From Leptospira ognonensis (lineage in GTDB: Bacteria; Spirochaetota; Leptospiria; Leptospirales; Leptospiraceae): a stretch of 64,000 nt of DNA. The position numbers and the translations under genes are program-made. This document shows positions 34,412 to 43,112 of this stretch, piece after piece. The DNA is taken from positions 328,970 to 392,969 of the forward strand of contig NZ_RQGD01000022.1 of NCBI RefSeq assembly GCF_004770745.1. Reading direction: 5' to 3'. The notes under the pieces were generated by a model. The model saw only the letters and a program-made list of their open reading frames with translations. It did not search any database and was not told where the DNA came from. How positions within the stretch are numbered: the stretch's first letter is position 1; each line of letters starts with the position of its first letter.

Positions 34412-37100
34412 TTTCCTTTTTCTCTTTTTAGTCCTAACCTCTGTTAGCGATCTATCGGCTAGGCCAGGTATGGGCGGGTCGTATAGATCTTCTTCAAGTT
34501 CCTCTAGCTCGAGTTCTGGATCCTATAGAAGCTCGTATTCCTCAAGCTCTACTTCTCGGTCGAGTCATAGTTCAAGCTCTAGTTCTAGTTCTGGTTATAC
34601 ATCCTCTTCACCGGAGCCAACTTCTTACTTTAAAACTAAAAATTATGAAATAAATATCCATTTCAATGAAAATGGTTCTGCACATATCAAAGAAAAATTT
34701 ATCGTCATCGCAAAATCCGCAAAGGTAGGTATTGTTAGAGCAAAATTTTCGCCCTTGTTTGAATGGAAAATTGAAAACCTAACCGTTTCTCCGGATGGAT
34801 ACGTTCGGGGGGATCTTCCCCATCAAATTTACCTGATCTGGAGTGAGGGAACGAATGAAAAAGACTTACCCTTAGAAATTGAATATGATATTAAAAATGG
34901 CATCGATTTTCTAGGAAATTTTCCTCTAGTCTATTGGTCTATCACGAGAACAGCATTAGAAGCTAACGATGTAAAAATGGAGATTTCCTGGGACCCAAAT
35001 ATTCAATGGAAAAATTTGGAGATCAAACAAAAACGATACGAAACTACCATTTCTGATTACGTTTATGAAGAGATTAAAAGTGAAAAAATAAATAATTCTA
35101 TTAGAATAGATGCGAACTCTATAAATAAAGATTTTCGTGACTTCATCATCACAGGTTTTTTGGAAGAGGGAAACAATTTTGAAATGAGAGCAGAAACTCC
35201 TTCGGAGAATCTCAAATACTACGATATCAAACAAACTTCAAGAATAAATACCAATACTTCGAATGAACATTCTGGCACCATCCTCATTCCTGATGAAGGT
35301 AAGGAGATAGAAAGAAATCCCTCTTTGTCATTTGAGTCTAATTATTTCTTATCTTATTCATATCAGTCCAATTTCTCTTTTTTAACGCCAACCTATCAAT
35401 TTATTTATGGGCTCAGCGATAGCTTATCCTCATCATTTTGGACTTTGCATTATGCGAACATCATACAAATACCAAAAAGGCAGATACTCGAGGGGAAAAA
35501 TTATCATACTTTCGATATAGCGTATTCAAAATTAGGTGAACATAAAACATCCTTTGACGGCAAAAAAGAGATCATTCAAATCCTTCCCTTTCAAATTCGT
35601 TATGAAAACCACACATTGGGTTCATTTTCTATGGAATTAGAATTTCCCGAAGAATTGGATTTAAAATCGACATCTGTTCAGATGTTTATCTCCAATTGCC
35701 ATTATTGTTCTACATTTGATCCAATTTTAAGCCTGCCGATAGAAATCGGAAAAGATAAAAATAAAATATTTTTGAATTGGGAAAATCCGTTGCCTACAGG
35801 ATATTTCCCGATGATCCAGATTGAAACTGACAGCCGCTATTTTTCACCTAACTATTTTTATACTTATATTGCTGCACTACGTGCTTTTTTTATTGCACCT
35901 GGTGCCGGTTCCAATACTGGCTATCTGCTGATAAACAGTTTTCTATTTTTGACTCCATTTTTGTTTTCTCTCATCTTATATAAAAATAAAATGCGAAAGA
36001 AATCTGAAAAAGAAAAGCAAGTGAAGTTTCTTCTCTCGATTCAAAAAGACGATCCAACTTTTACACTGGAAGATTTTAATAATAAATCAAAATACATTGC
36101 AGAAAGAATCGTAACGGCCTGGTCAGATGGAGACATGAACCCTGCTAGGCATTTTATTTCTGCAGGCGTTTTCCAAAGATTTCAAATCCAGCTTAAATTG
36201 CTTAAAGAGGTAGATGGAATTCAAAATCTTATGCGTGAATTTGAGGTGCAGAGCCAGGAGATTCTAGCGATTTCCAATTTTAATGAATACGCAACGGTGC
36301 ATGTAAAATTCAAATGTGTAGCAAAAGATTTTTCCGTTCCCATCAGCTCTACCCCACAACAAATCGAAAGTATCTACAAACAAACATCTCTTGGTTGCTA
36401 TGAAGAAGTATATTCTTTTACACGCAAGATCACGGCGAAAACGGAACCAGGAAAAGACCTGATTCACAATCGATGTCCATCCTGCGGGGCTGAATCACCT
36501 TATCAACATAATACGAATCGATGCCAATATTGTGGATCCATTTTCAATTCGGGAGAATCGGATTGGGTTTTATCTGAAATTACGCAAATTGTTGAATGGA
36601 ATCCGGATCGATTCATCTCTGAAGAAAATTTTGCCAAAGAACATCAGAGTTTACCTACTTCAATTCAAATTGTTGAGGATAGAGCTTCCGCTTTATTATG
36701 GAAATGGATTTATGCAAAGACTAATGGCAATTCTGATTTTATCAGGAGAGAAACACTAAACAAAACCATTATTGAGCAAAGTAAAACAAAAGAGTTATTT
36801 TATATACCTGTTGTTGGTGCCGCTGAAATCCAGAAGCTAGAGAAACAAGAAAATGAACTTCTCGCCGAAGTTACAATTCACTGGAGTGCGGCAAGATCAG
36901 TCCAGGCACTAGCCGAAAACCGAGTTACCAATATTAAATTGAGGTTAAAACAAGCCCGAGCATCCAATCTTGGCTTTAGTGAAGTCTCTTGCAAAAATTG
37001 TGGGGCACCGTATCCAGAAATGGATTCAAATCAGTGTTCCTATTGCAATGAGCCCATTCCAGAATTAGTATCTGACTGGCTATTGGAAAGCATCCGCTAA
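34383..37100 (+). CDS. DUF2207-like membrane protein with Ser-rich linker and two zinc ribbons
   Basis: A protein of about 905 residues. The TTG at 34383 starts a signal peptide (IWAVYSFLFLFLVL) that ends before ARPGMGG. A strongly serine-rich segment follows (about 35-85). Next is a DUF2207-like extracytoplasmic beta domain (NYEINIHFNENGSAHIKEKF near 98-117), then a membrane helix (LINSFLFLTPFLFSLILY), and a cytoplasmic Tim44-like region with two zinc ribbons, CPSCGAESPY...CQYCG near 710 and CKNCGAPYPE...CSYCNEP near 875. The start overlaps the TerB-like stop by 29 bases. A membrane scaffold or export-related role is possible, but none is assigned. Confidence 0.7.
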   Translation: MKKNIWAVYSFLFLFLVLTSVSDLSARPGMGGSYRSSSSSSSSSSGSYRSSYSSSSTSRSSHSSSSSSSSGYTSSSPEPTSYFKTKNYEINIHFNENGSAHIKEKFIVIAKSAKVGIVRAKFSPLFEWKIENLTVSPDGYVRGDLPHQIYLIWSEGTNEKDLPLEIEYDIKNGIDFLGNFPLVYWSITRTALEANDVKMEISWDPNIQWKNLEIKQKRYETTISDYVYEEIKSEKINNSIRIDANSINKDFRDFIITGFLEEGNNFEMRAETPSENLKYYDIKQTSRINTNTSNEHSGTILIPDEGKEIERNPSLSFESNYFLSYSYQSNFSFLTPTYQFIYGLSDSLSSSFWTLHYANIIQIPKRQILEGKNYHTFDIAYSKLGEHKTSFDGKKEIIQILPFQIRYENHTLGSFSMELEFPEELDLKSTSVQMFISNCHYCSTFDPILSLPIEIGKDKNKIFLNWENPLPTGYFPMIQIETDSRYFSPNYFYTYIAALRAFFIAPGAGSNTGYLLINSFLFLTPFLFSLILYKNKMRKKSEKEKQVKFLLSIQKDDPTFTLEDFNNKSKYIAERIVTAWSDGDMNPARHFISAGVFQRFQIQLKLLKEVDGIQNLMREFEVQSQEILAISNFNEYATVHVKFKCVAKDFSVPISSTPQQIESIYKQTSLGCYEEVYSFTRKITAKTEPGKDLIHNRCPSCGAESPYQHNTNRCQYCGSIFNSGESDWVLSEITQIVEWNPDRFISEENFAKEHQSLPTSIQIVEDRASALLWKWIYAKTNGNSDFIRRETLNKTIIEQSKTKELFYIPVVGAAEIQKLEKQENELLAEVTIHWSAARSVQALAENRVTNIKLRLKQARASNLGFSEVSCKNCGAPYPEMDSNQCSYCNEPIPELVSDWLLESIR
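34487..34606 (+). repeat. Low-complexity Ser codon tract inside the DUF2207-like gene
   Basis: The DNA is a string of TCT, AGT, TCC, AGC and TCA serine codons with occasional Gly, Tyr and Arg. It encodes the Ser-rich linker and is not a CRISPR or satellite array. It may vary in length between strains by slippage, which would be in frame if complete codons are gained or lost. Confidence 0.6.
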
Positions 37101-37792
37101 TTCAATTGACGGCTATAACAAATCCAATGTCTATCTGTGATCTGGTCTAATTTTAATTTATGATCAAGACGGAGTGTACGTAACATAGCTTCTACCTCGT
37201 CTAACGTATAGCTAGCGAGTAAGCTATTATAGAAATCGTTTCGAAGAATTTCGTTTTCTCCCATTGCATATACATCAACTAAATTTTTTGCCAATTGAAA
37301 GCTCGTAGGACGCAATAGATCACAGATGAATAGAAAAGAATTTTCATCAGAGGATCTCTGGATGGCAGACCAAAAATCGAAAGGATCCGAGAGATGATGA
37401 AGTAACGAATTGGAGAATATAAGCTCGTAAGACGATACAGGAATAAATTCTTGAAGTTTGGTTGAAAGCCATTCCACCGACGCATTCGGTAGAAGTTTAG
37501 AAACATAGGATTTGTTATGGGCGATCATGGAGAGGGACCCGTCAAGCGCCGTCAAATGGGAGTTTGGAAATTGATTTAATAGCCTTCCTGTCATATCACC
37601 TGGTCCCGCTCCTAAATCAAGAACCGATGCAGGTATAAATCTTGGAGGTAAGTGATTCAAAAGGCTCCTGACAATAGAATCGTGAGTTTCCTCGAAGTTT
37701 GCTTTTGCGTATGCCTCCACTTGTTCTTTCTCTTCCATCAGTTCCGGTTCAGGAACTCTGGAAAATCTTAAGAAAGGGTTTTCCTGTGTCAT
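37097..37792 (-). CDS. SAM-dependent methyltransferase
   Basis: A 231-residue class I methyltransferase. Motif I is VLDLGAGPGDMTGRLL (near 60-75), motif II region HLTALDGSLSMI, and post-motif segment SNSLLHHLSDP (near 130). The order of motifs and the aromatic loop fit small-molecule or tRNA-wobble methyltransferases of the UbiE type. No substrate can be named. The stop overlaps the convergent DUF2207-like gene end by four bases. Confidence 0.85.
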   Translation of the reverse strand: MTQENPFLRFSRVPEPELMEEKEQVEAYAKANFEETHDSIVRSLLNHLPPRFIPASVLDLGAGPGDMTGRLLNQFPNSHLTALDGSLSMIAHNKSYVSKLLPNASVEWLSTKLQEFIPVSSYELIFSNSLLHHLSDPFDFWSAIQRSSDENSFLFICDLLRPTSFQLAKNLVDVYAMGENEILRNDFYNSLLASYTLDEVEAMLRTLRLDHKLKLDQITDRHWICYSRQLN

Positions 37793-37813
37793 ATTTTAAA
37801 AACTTGCGAGTGA

Positions 37814-38200
37814 TTATTTATCAGTCGCAGAGTTTGATCGATAATCTTTTACGGCCCAAGCCCAATAGATAAACACAAATTGAATCGGGAGGCGTGCCCA
37901 TAATGCAATGATCGGATAACGAGTATCAGTTCCCTCTATGGCTTCTTGCAACATATGAATATTCGCAGGAAATACAGCGATAAGCAAAAGTATGATACCG
38001 TAGCAGGCAGTCTTACGTAAATGATTATCCAGAAGGAGCAAACCCAACAGTACTTCCGTAAAACCACTTGTTATATTTAGAAATTGATGGAAGGGAAGGT
38101 AGTCCGGCATCATTTCTAAATAAAACTCGGGAGAAATGAAATGATTGATCCCAGCCAAAGTATAGAAGGCACTCATACCATATACGAAATACTTTTTCAT
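37814..38200 (-). CDS. DoxX-family membrane protein
   Basis: A 128-residue protein with four hydrophobic helices, beginning MKKYFVYGMSAFYTLAGINHF and with the family glycine-rich segment SGFTEVLLGLLLL. DoxX-like proteins are small membrane proteins of loosely known role, some in quinone or sulphur chemistry. It lies 21 bases upstream of the methyltransferase and is probably co-transcribed. Confidence 0.8.
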   Translation of the reverse strand: MKKYFVYGMSAFYTLAGINHFISPEFYLEMMPDYLPFHQFLNITSGFTEVLLGLLLLDNHLRKTACYGIILLLIAVFPANIHMLQEAIEGTDTRYPIIALWARLPIQFVFIYWAWAVKDYRSNSATDK

Positions 38201-38302
38201 ACTTTTTTATACCTCCTTACGATGCGTTGTCATCCAAAAAGTTATAATTTCTTCATTTCGATGAAAAAAACCATTAGCCTTTTGCGATATACTAACAAGC
38301 AC

Positions 38303-38929
38303 TTAAAGGTCAAATCCGAAATTAATAATTTTTAAGGAAGATTGATTGATTTTCTCAAGTAAAACAAGAACATTCGTCCTATCCCCATCCTCATTATGAT
38401 CCGGCTCTTCTTTGTATTTATCACAAAGAATTAGAATTTTATTCCCTGCAGAGAAGATATGCTGATAAAAACAAGATTTTTCTCCTTCACCAGTTCCCCA
38501 TAAGACTTTCTCCGTGGAATCTTTGGAAAAACTAAGTACGCCTTGCGTATCGATCTCACCATCTGGACTCATCTTTCCAATTTGGTAGGTCCCGGAGCCG
38601 ATTTCCCAATACGATTCTCTAACGGCAATTTCTGAAATGGATTCATGATTTTTCATTAAGAAGCAGTCCAAAACAAAACCAGTTTTATCCTCTGACTGTA
38701 CTTTGATCCATCTACCTTTCCATTTTTTGATAGTTACAATTTTTGGATTTATCTCCAATATTTTCACTTTTGCAAACTGATTGAGAGTGGTGACTTTGTT
38801 AGAATTTACATCTGGTTTTTCTCGAAGATTGATATGATCCTCACCAATAAAAGAGAGCTGATTTTTTTTTAAATCCGCTGCCGTTAAGGCAAAACTGAGA
38901 GTGAGAAGAAGATACAAAGTAAGGCGCAT
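38303..38929 (-). CDS. Exported SH3b-domain protein
   Basis: A 208-residue exported protein: signal peptide MRLTLYLLLTLSFALTAA, then a bacterial SH3 domain (about 26-95) with INLREKPDVNSNKVTTL and WIKVQSEDKTGFVLDCFL, then a beta-rich C-terminal part. SH3b domains commonly bind cell-wall material. The start at 38929 follows GGAG; the open frame to 38959 is longer but without a leader. Between this gene and the acyl-CoA dehydrogenase gene lies a clear terminator. Confidence 0.8.
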   Translation of the reverse strand: MRLTLYLLLTLSFALTAADLKKNQLSFIGEDHINLREKPDVNSNKVTTLNQFAKVKILEINPKIVTIKKWKGRWIKVQSEDKTGFVLDCFLMKNHESISEIAVRESYWEIGSGTYQIGKMSPDGEIDTQGVLSFSKDSTEKVLWGTGEGEKSCFYQHIFSAGNKILILCDKYKEEPDHNEDGDRTNVLVLLEKINQSSLKIINFGFDL

Positions 38930-39092
38930 GGCGGACTCCGAAAGTGATGGATAGTTCAATGCTTCTCTAGGCAGATTGTTCCGAGTATTTTGCCTTCACT
39001 CTTGTCGAGCCAAGAGAGAGCCGTTCGAGTCATGGCGGAAGTGATGAAGATGAAAAAACCAATCCTCCAAACTTTGATCGAAGCTTAAATCA

Positions 39093-39122
39093 AAAAGCCC
39101 GATCAAAATGGACCGGGCTTTT
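39093..39122 (-). terminator. Bidirectional-type intrinsic terminator
   Basis: Stem AAAAGCCCG (39093-39101) pairs with CGGGCTTTT (39114-39122) across a 12-base loop. The A and T ends make it work in either direction. It directly follows the acyl-CoA dehydrogenase stop on the minus strand. Confidence 0.85.
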
Positions 39123-39147
39123 CCTGAAACGAAATCTTTAGAGGATA

Positions 39148-40824
39148 CTAGGCAGACAGTGCCTGGTCTAATAAATCTTTCGCGACCACTCTTAGAGCCA
39201 TTACTTCCTCTGCACCTTCAAAAATAGAGAATACACGAGCATCCACAAAGTATCTTGAGACTGGATACTCTTCTGCGTAGCCCATACCACCATGGATTTG
39301 CATGGCTTCACGAGTGACCCATTCTGCAATTTTTGAAGCGTATAGCTTAACAAGGGTAGCTTCCATTTGGCCTTTGTGGTCATCGAGAAGTGTCGCCACA
39401 TAATTTGTGTACTGGCGAGTCGCTTGTGTGATCATGGCCATCTTCGCAATTTTGAATTTCGTAAGTGTATAGTCATAGATTGGTTTTGAGAAAACCTTTC
39501 TCTCTTGTGCATAGCGAAGAGCCGCTTCCAGCGCTGCTTGCATGACACCATTGGCACGGGCTGCTGTTTGAATCCTTCCACCAGCAAAACCTTCCATTTG
39601 GTAATAGAAACCTTTTCCACGACCCGCGTCACCGCCGAGTAAGTTTTCTTTTGGAACAAAATAGTCCTCAAAAGACACTTCATACGAATGCATACCGCGA
39701 TATCCGATAGTAGCAATCGCTTTCCCTTGGATCACACCGCCACCTTCTTGTTTGAAATTGAATTCGTGACCCGTGAAAGAAGGCTTTTCGGCAAGCAGAA
39801 TCGAAAGACCTCTATGTTTTAAACTTGGATCAGATTCGGTTCGGCAAAGTATGAGAAGTAAGTTAGCATACCCTGCAAATGTACACCAAGTTTTTACTCC
39901 ATTGATTACAAATCCACCTTCCACTTCTTTGGCGGTCACAGAAATTCCAGCAACATCCGAACCATAGTTAGGTTCTGTTACCATAATCCCTGCCATTTTC
40001 TCACCTGCAGCGAGTTGTGGTAACCATTTGTTTTTTTGTTCTTCGGTTCCACCTTTGAGAAGCGCTTTAGCCATAATTTCTGGCCTTGTGATGAGTGAAC
40101 CTGCTGCACCGAGTGAACCGCGAGAGAGCTCTTCTGTCACAACTAACATAGATATGTTGTCGGGACGATCATCTGGTTGGATGCCGCCAAATTTTTCTGG
40201 AATGCACAGACCAAAACAACCCATGTCTTTTAAGCCATTAATGATTTCCATAGGGATCAAATCATCATGTCTGTGAACATGTTCTGCTTGCGGAACGACT
40301 ACGTTTTCAGCAAAGTCTTTGAAGATTTGGCGAAAATTTTCATGGTCTTCAGAAAGTCCATAGGCACCAAAGTGGCCTAGGTCTACAATCTTATCTGTAA
40401 TTTCTGTATAGTTTTCAATTTTGGCAGCAGATTCTACATAACCGTTGATTTCATCATTGAACAGTTTTGAAAAAATTTCTGCATAGGTGAGTTCATATTC
40501 TGCAGGTCTTGCTGCTAGTTCAGAACGAATGTTGGTGATGGTTTCGCCAGCAAAAGAAAAAGCCATTTTCTTTTCTAGATCACTCGTTCCCTTGGCATCA
40601 TTCCAAGCATATTCTATAAAATTTTCAGCCACGCGTTGTTGGGCAGTCAGCCATGCTAGTTGGTAGAAAACGTGTTGGGTTTTATCCATTTTGCTGACAG
40701 AGACTTTTCCATTTTCAGAATTTTTCTGGGCCAGACGTTTTGTGACTTCACCAAGGAGGGATGCTTGGGCGGATAAAGCCTTTTGCGCTAATGATTTTTC
40801 GAGTTTAACTGCAGTTGCGGTCAT
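39148..40824 (-). CDS. Acyl-CoA dehydrogenase, long form
   Basis: A 558-residue FAD flavoprotein that introduces a trans-2 double bond into acyl-CoA in beta-oxidation. It carries MVTEPNYGSDVAG, the FAD/substrate loop (near 285), QIHGGMGYAEEYPVSRYFVDAR near 510, and IFEGAEEV, whose Glu is the catalytic base. The N-terminal 150 or so residues are an extra helical segment not found in short-chain family members, resembling the long ACAD forms. The C-terminus is normal. AGGA lies 11 bases before the ATG. It is encoded alone with its own terminator. Confidence 0.92.
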   Translation of the reverse strand: MTATAVKLEKSLAQKALSAQASLLGEVTKRLAQKNSENGKVSVSKMDKTQHVFYQLAWLTAQQRVAENFIEYAWNDAKGTSDLEKKMAFSFAGETITNIRSELAARPAEYELTYAEIFSKLFNDEINGYVESAAKIENYTEITDKIVDLGHFGAYGLSEDHENFRQIFKDFAENVVVPQAEHVHRHDDLIPMEIINGLKDMGCFGLCIPEKFGGIQPDDRPDNISMLVVTEELSRGSLGAAGSLITRPEIMAKALLKGGTEEQKNKWLPQLAAGEKMAGIMVTEPNYGSDVAGISVTAKEVEGGFVINGVKTWCTFAGYANLLLILCRTESDPSLKHRGLSILLAEKPSFTGHEFNFKQEGGGVIQGKAIATIGYRGMHSYEVSFEDYFVPKENLLGGDAGRGKGFYYQMEGFAGGRIQTAARANGVMQAALEAALRYAQERKVFSKPIYDYTLTKFKIAKMAMITQATRQYTNYVATLLDDHKGQMEATLVKLYASKIAEWVTREAMQIHGGMGYAEEYPVSRYFVDARVFSIFEGAEEVMALRVVAKDLLDQALSA

Positions 40825-40958
40825 GTTGTTTTCGGTCCTGCGGGAATGTTTTCTTCCACAATACGGATGGAAAGTACCCTGTCATTTTCATTTTAGACAA
40901 CTAAGATTGACGTTTTGGCCGATGGGAGAGTAGAGTTCAGAGGAGAAATGGAATTTTC

Positions 40959-41474
40959 ATGAGAATCATAGGGATTGACCCCGGCTCCCACCGTGTCGGA
41001 TACGCAGTTTTATCTTTTCCTGAGGCAAATCGCTCTCGGCCTGAGCTACTTACTTATGGAACCATTGAAGTTTTGCCCAAAACACCCTCCCCCGACAACC
41101 TTTTACAAATCAAAAATGAGCTCGATTCGATCCTTACTGAGTACCAACCAAATTTTGGCTCGGTCGAAGAACTATTCTTTTTGAAAAACGTGACGACGGG
41201 AATGCGAGTTTCAGAATCGAGAGGTGTCATCTTACTCAGTCTAGGTGAAAAAAAGATTCCAGCTGTCCAACCGACTGCCACTCAAATCAAAAAAGGTATT
41301 TCAGCAAATGGAAGTGCGACAAAAAAGGAAGTGCGACAAGCAATTAAGTTGATCCTCGGATTCAAGGATCTGAAAGGCCACGACGATTCTTGGGATGCCA
41401 TCGCCGCAGCATTCGTGGGTAAATCACTCGTTCAAGGTTTTGAGCAAGTCAAAAGAAAATCTTCAAAAACCTGA
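40959..41474 (+). CDS. ruvC: Holliday junction resolvase
   Basis: A 171-residue dimeric endonuclease that resolves four-way recombination junctions with RuvAB. Metal ligands: D7 (IGIDPGSHRVGYA), E70 (SVEELFF) and the C-terminal acidic group in KGHDDSWDAIAAA. The basic segment KKGISANGSATKKEVRQAI contacts the junction. AGGAG lies 12 bases before the ATG. ruvA and ruvB are not in the window. The last 43 bases overlap the convergent paraoxonase-like gene. Confidence 0.95.
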   Translation: MRIIGIDPGSHRVGYAVLSFPEANRSRPELLTYGTIEVLPKTPSPDNLLQIKNELDSILTEYQPNFGSVEELFFLKNVTTGMRVSESRGVILLSLGEKKIPAVQPTATQIKKGISANGSATKKEVRQAIKLILGFKDLKGHDDSWDAIAAAFVGKSLVQGFEQVKRKSSKT

Positions 41475-42466
41475 GAGATATATATCCGATCCCCACTCAC
41501 GAGTCCCGTACTAGCAGCAGGTATTTCACTTCCCTCATTCGAATAAATAAGTTCAACGGCATTTGTCTTAGCATCTATTTTATAAACTTGACTAGGCGCC
41601 AAATTTTGGTTACTTGAGGCATGTTTTAAAAACTTGAGTGTGGATGGATGTGCGGCCACCCAAAGATTGCCCTCTGCATCTGGCATGATGTTATCTGGCC
41701 CACTTCCTAAATCAATTTTCTTTCGAAATTCTAAACTTAAGTTTCCATTTTCTCTAATGATTTTGAATACTGAAATCGCCGCTTCAGAGAAAACCGAACG
41801 GTACAGAATTTCATCTCCATTCTCTTCTCTTAAAAAAATACCATTGCCCAAAACAACTTTTTGGTTTAGGTTCGCAAACTTATTACCATCGTAGTAGGCG
41901 ATGTCTGCCGTACCATTTTTGAAAATCATATTTACATACTGCATGAATTTGTTTTCAGGTCCTCTGTCATTCGAAGCAAAGATTTCCCCTTTCGAATTCA
42001 TAAAAATATCGTTCGGTCCTGTTAATAATGGATCCGATAGAGTTTTGGTGTGAGTCCATTGATTTGAACCTATTCGTTCGAAAATCTCGATCGTATGTGG
42101 TTTATCCGAAGTTAGGGTATGTGAAATGACTGCCAAAGTATCCTTACCGTTGACTTTCGCAAAACTGATACCATGCGGTCTAAAATTTTCTGGGTATTTC
42201 GTTTGGATGGGAATTGGTTTCTGATCCGCAACAGGCATGTTTAAATCCAATGTAGAGATCCAACCGATAGACTCCATATTGCGTCTGTTATGTACGGAGA
42301 TGAGCAAGGTTGGTTTTTTATCGATTTCAATCAGGTCAAGATCCTCAGGTCCAGGAACACCAGATATCTTGGTACAGGTTTTGAGGTCTTTTTTCTCTAG
42401 GGGAGATCCGCAGGAAACGAGGAGAAGGGTAGCGAGAACCGCTAAAAGTAGGTTTTTTGGGTGCAT
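41432..42466 (-). CDS. Paraoxonase-like calcium beta-propeller lipoprotein
   Basis: A 344-residue lipoprotein (lipobox LVSC, C19) with the serum paraoxonase/arylesterase calcium-site pattern: E41-D42 (PGPEDLD), N152-D153 (TGPNDIF), N208 (LGNGIF) and D258-N259 (GPDNIMP). H98 (RPHGIS) sits at the PON1 His115 place and H273 (AAHPS) at His285. This fits a six-blade propeller that hydrolyses lactones or esters. Quorum-sensing lactone cleavage is a known PON activity but is only a possibility here. It converges on ruvC. Confidence 0.82.
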   Translation of the reverse strand: MHPKNLLLAVLATLLLVSCGSPLEKKDLKTCTKISGVPGPEDLDLIEIDKKPTLLISVHNRRNMESIGWISTLDLNMPVADQKPIPIQTKYPENFRPHGISFAKVNGKDTLAVISHTLTSDKPHTIEIFERIGSNQWTHTKTLSDPLLTGPNDIFMNSKGEIFASNDRGPENKFMQYVNMIFKNGTADIAYYDGNKFANLNQKVVLGNGIFLREENGDEILYRSVFSEAAISVFKIIRENGNLSLEFRKKIDLGSGPDNIMPDAEGNLWVAAHPSTLKFLKHASSNQNLAPSQVYKIDAKTNAVELIYSNEGSEIPAASTGLVSGDRIYISQVFEDFLLTCSKP

Positions 42467-42545
42467 AGGCTACAATCCAAACTCTTTACTCTTTCTCTCC
42501 AGAAAAATAAATTCTCCTTGTTGTTTTTGTGCACTGCAAAATAAT

Positions 42546-42568
42546 GGAGAGAGAAGGAGTACTCTCCT
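42546..42568 (+). promoter_or_regulatory. Alternative hairpins around the phasin-gene ribosome-binding site
   Basis: Directly before the ATG at 42569, AGGAG (42555-42559) can pair with CTCCT (42564-42568) through the loop TACT, hiding the Shine-Dalgarno. Alternatively GGAGAG (42546-42551) pairs with CTCTCC (42562-42567), leaving AGGAG in the loop. The two are mutually exclusive. Whether this acts as a switch is inference. Confidence 0.4.
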
Positions 42569-42856
42569 ATGAGCAAAGTGGAAAACAAATTACAAGAAAT
42601 CGTGAATGCGGGCATCGGTGCAGTGAAAACCTCCAAAGAAGTTTGGGAAAAACTGGTCGTTGACCTGAACGAAAAGAAGAGTGAATTTGAAGTAAACTTC
42701 AAAAAACTCTCGGAACAAGGCGAAAAAGACACCAGTGACGGTGCCTTAAAAGTAAAAATGGGCGTGGCTTGGGGAATCGTTCGGTTCGATGAGCTAAAAG
42801 ATAACGTCGTAAATTACTTTAATAAAGAAAAAGAGCAAAAAAAAGAGGGAAAGTAA
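42569..42856 (+). CDS. Phasin-related small helical protein
   Basis: A 95-residue highly charged helical protein (MSKVENKLQEIVNAGIGAVK, then long K/E-rich heptad-like helices) of the type called phasin-related in Leptospira. It has no signal peptide. Phasins coat polyhydroxyalkanoate granules elsewhere; homologues in leptospires may instead be structural or chaperone-like. AGGAG lies ten bases before the ATG within a possible hairpin. It is followed by two terminator hairpins and is probably expressed alone and strongly. Confidence 0.7.
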   Translation: MSKVENKLQEIVNAGIGAVKTSKEVWEKLVVDLNEKKSEFEVNFKKLSEQGEKDTSDGALKVKMGVAWGIVRFDELKDNVVNYFNKEKEQKKEGK

Positions 42857-42864
42857 CCCTCTTT
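42842..42864 (+). terminator. Hairpin across the phasin-gene stop codon
   Basis: AAAGAGGG (42842-42849) pairs with CCCTCTTT (42857-42864) around the loop AAAGTAA that contains the stop codon. Only three T residues follow, so it may be a weak terminator or an mRNA 3'-end stabiliser. Confidence 0.5.
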
Positions 42865-42894
42865 ACGGATTCATCTCACATCCTGATTTTTTCT

Positions 42895-42931
42895 CTGGTG
42901 GGTAGTTCCTGAGACTGCCTACCAGTTTTTT
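42895..42931 (+). terminator. Strong intrinsic terminator after the phasin-related gene
   Basis: CTGGTGGGTAG (42895-42905) pairs along all 11 positions with CTGCCTACCAG (42915-42925), including two G-U pairs, followed by six T residues. It separates the phasin gene from the leftward tRNA-Pro gene. Confidence 0.85.
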
Positions 42932-42941
42932 CTTCTTACTC

Positions 42942-43013
42942 TCGGAGTGACCAGATTTGAACTGGCGACCCCTTGCCCCCCAGACAAGTGCGCTACCGCT
43001 GCGCTACACCCCG
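42942..43013 (-). tRNA. tRNA-Pro (anticodon GGG)
   Basis: A 72-nucleotide minus-strand cloverleaf: acceptor CGGGGTG/CACTCCG (one G-U), D stem GCGC/GCGC, anticodon stem CTTGT/GCAAG with loop CTGGGGG (anticodon GGG, reads CCC and CCU), T loop TTCAAAT, discriminator A. No CCA is encoded, so it is added by nucleotidyltransferase. Confidence 0.95.
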
Positions 43014-43112
43014 TGAAAATACAGTAAGACAGTTCTACAGAGGATGTTCTGATGGCAAGCCTTTCTGGGAATATTGCATTCACAATGTACACTCTACTTT
43101 TATCACGCCGTC

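Noticed and set aside
34487..34606. Repeated serine-codon stretch resembling a repeat array
   Set aside because: The repeat is codon-level low complexity within one reading frame, without regular spacers or palindromic repeats, so it is not CRISPR.
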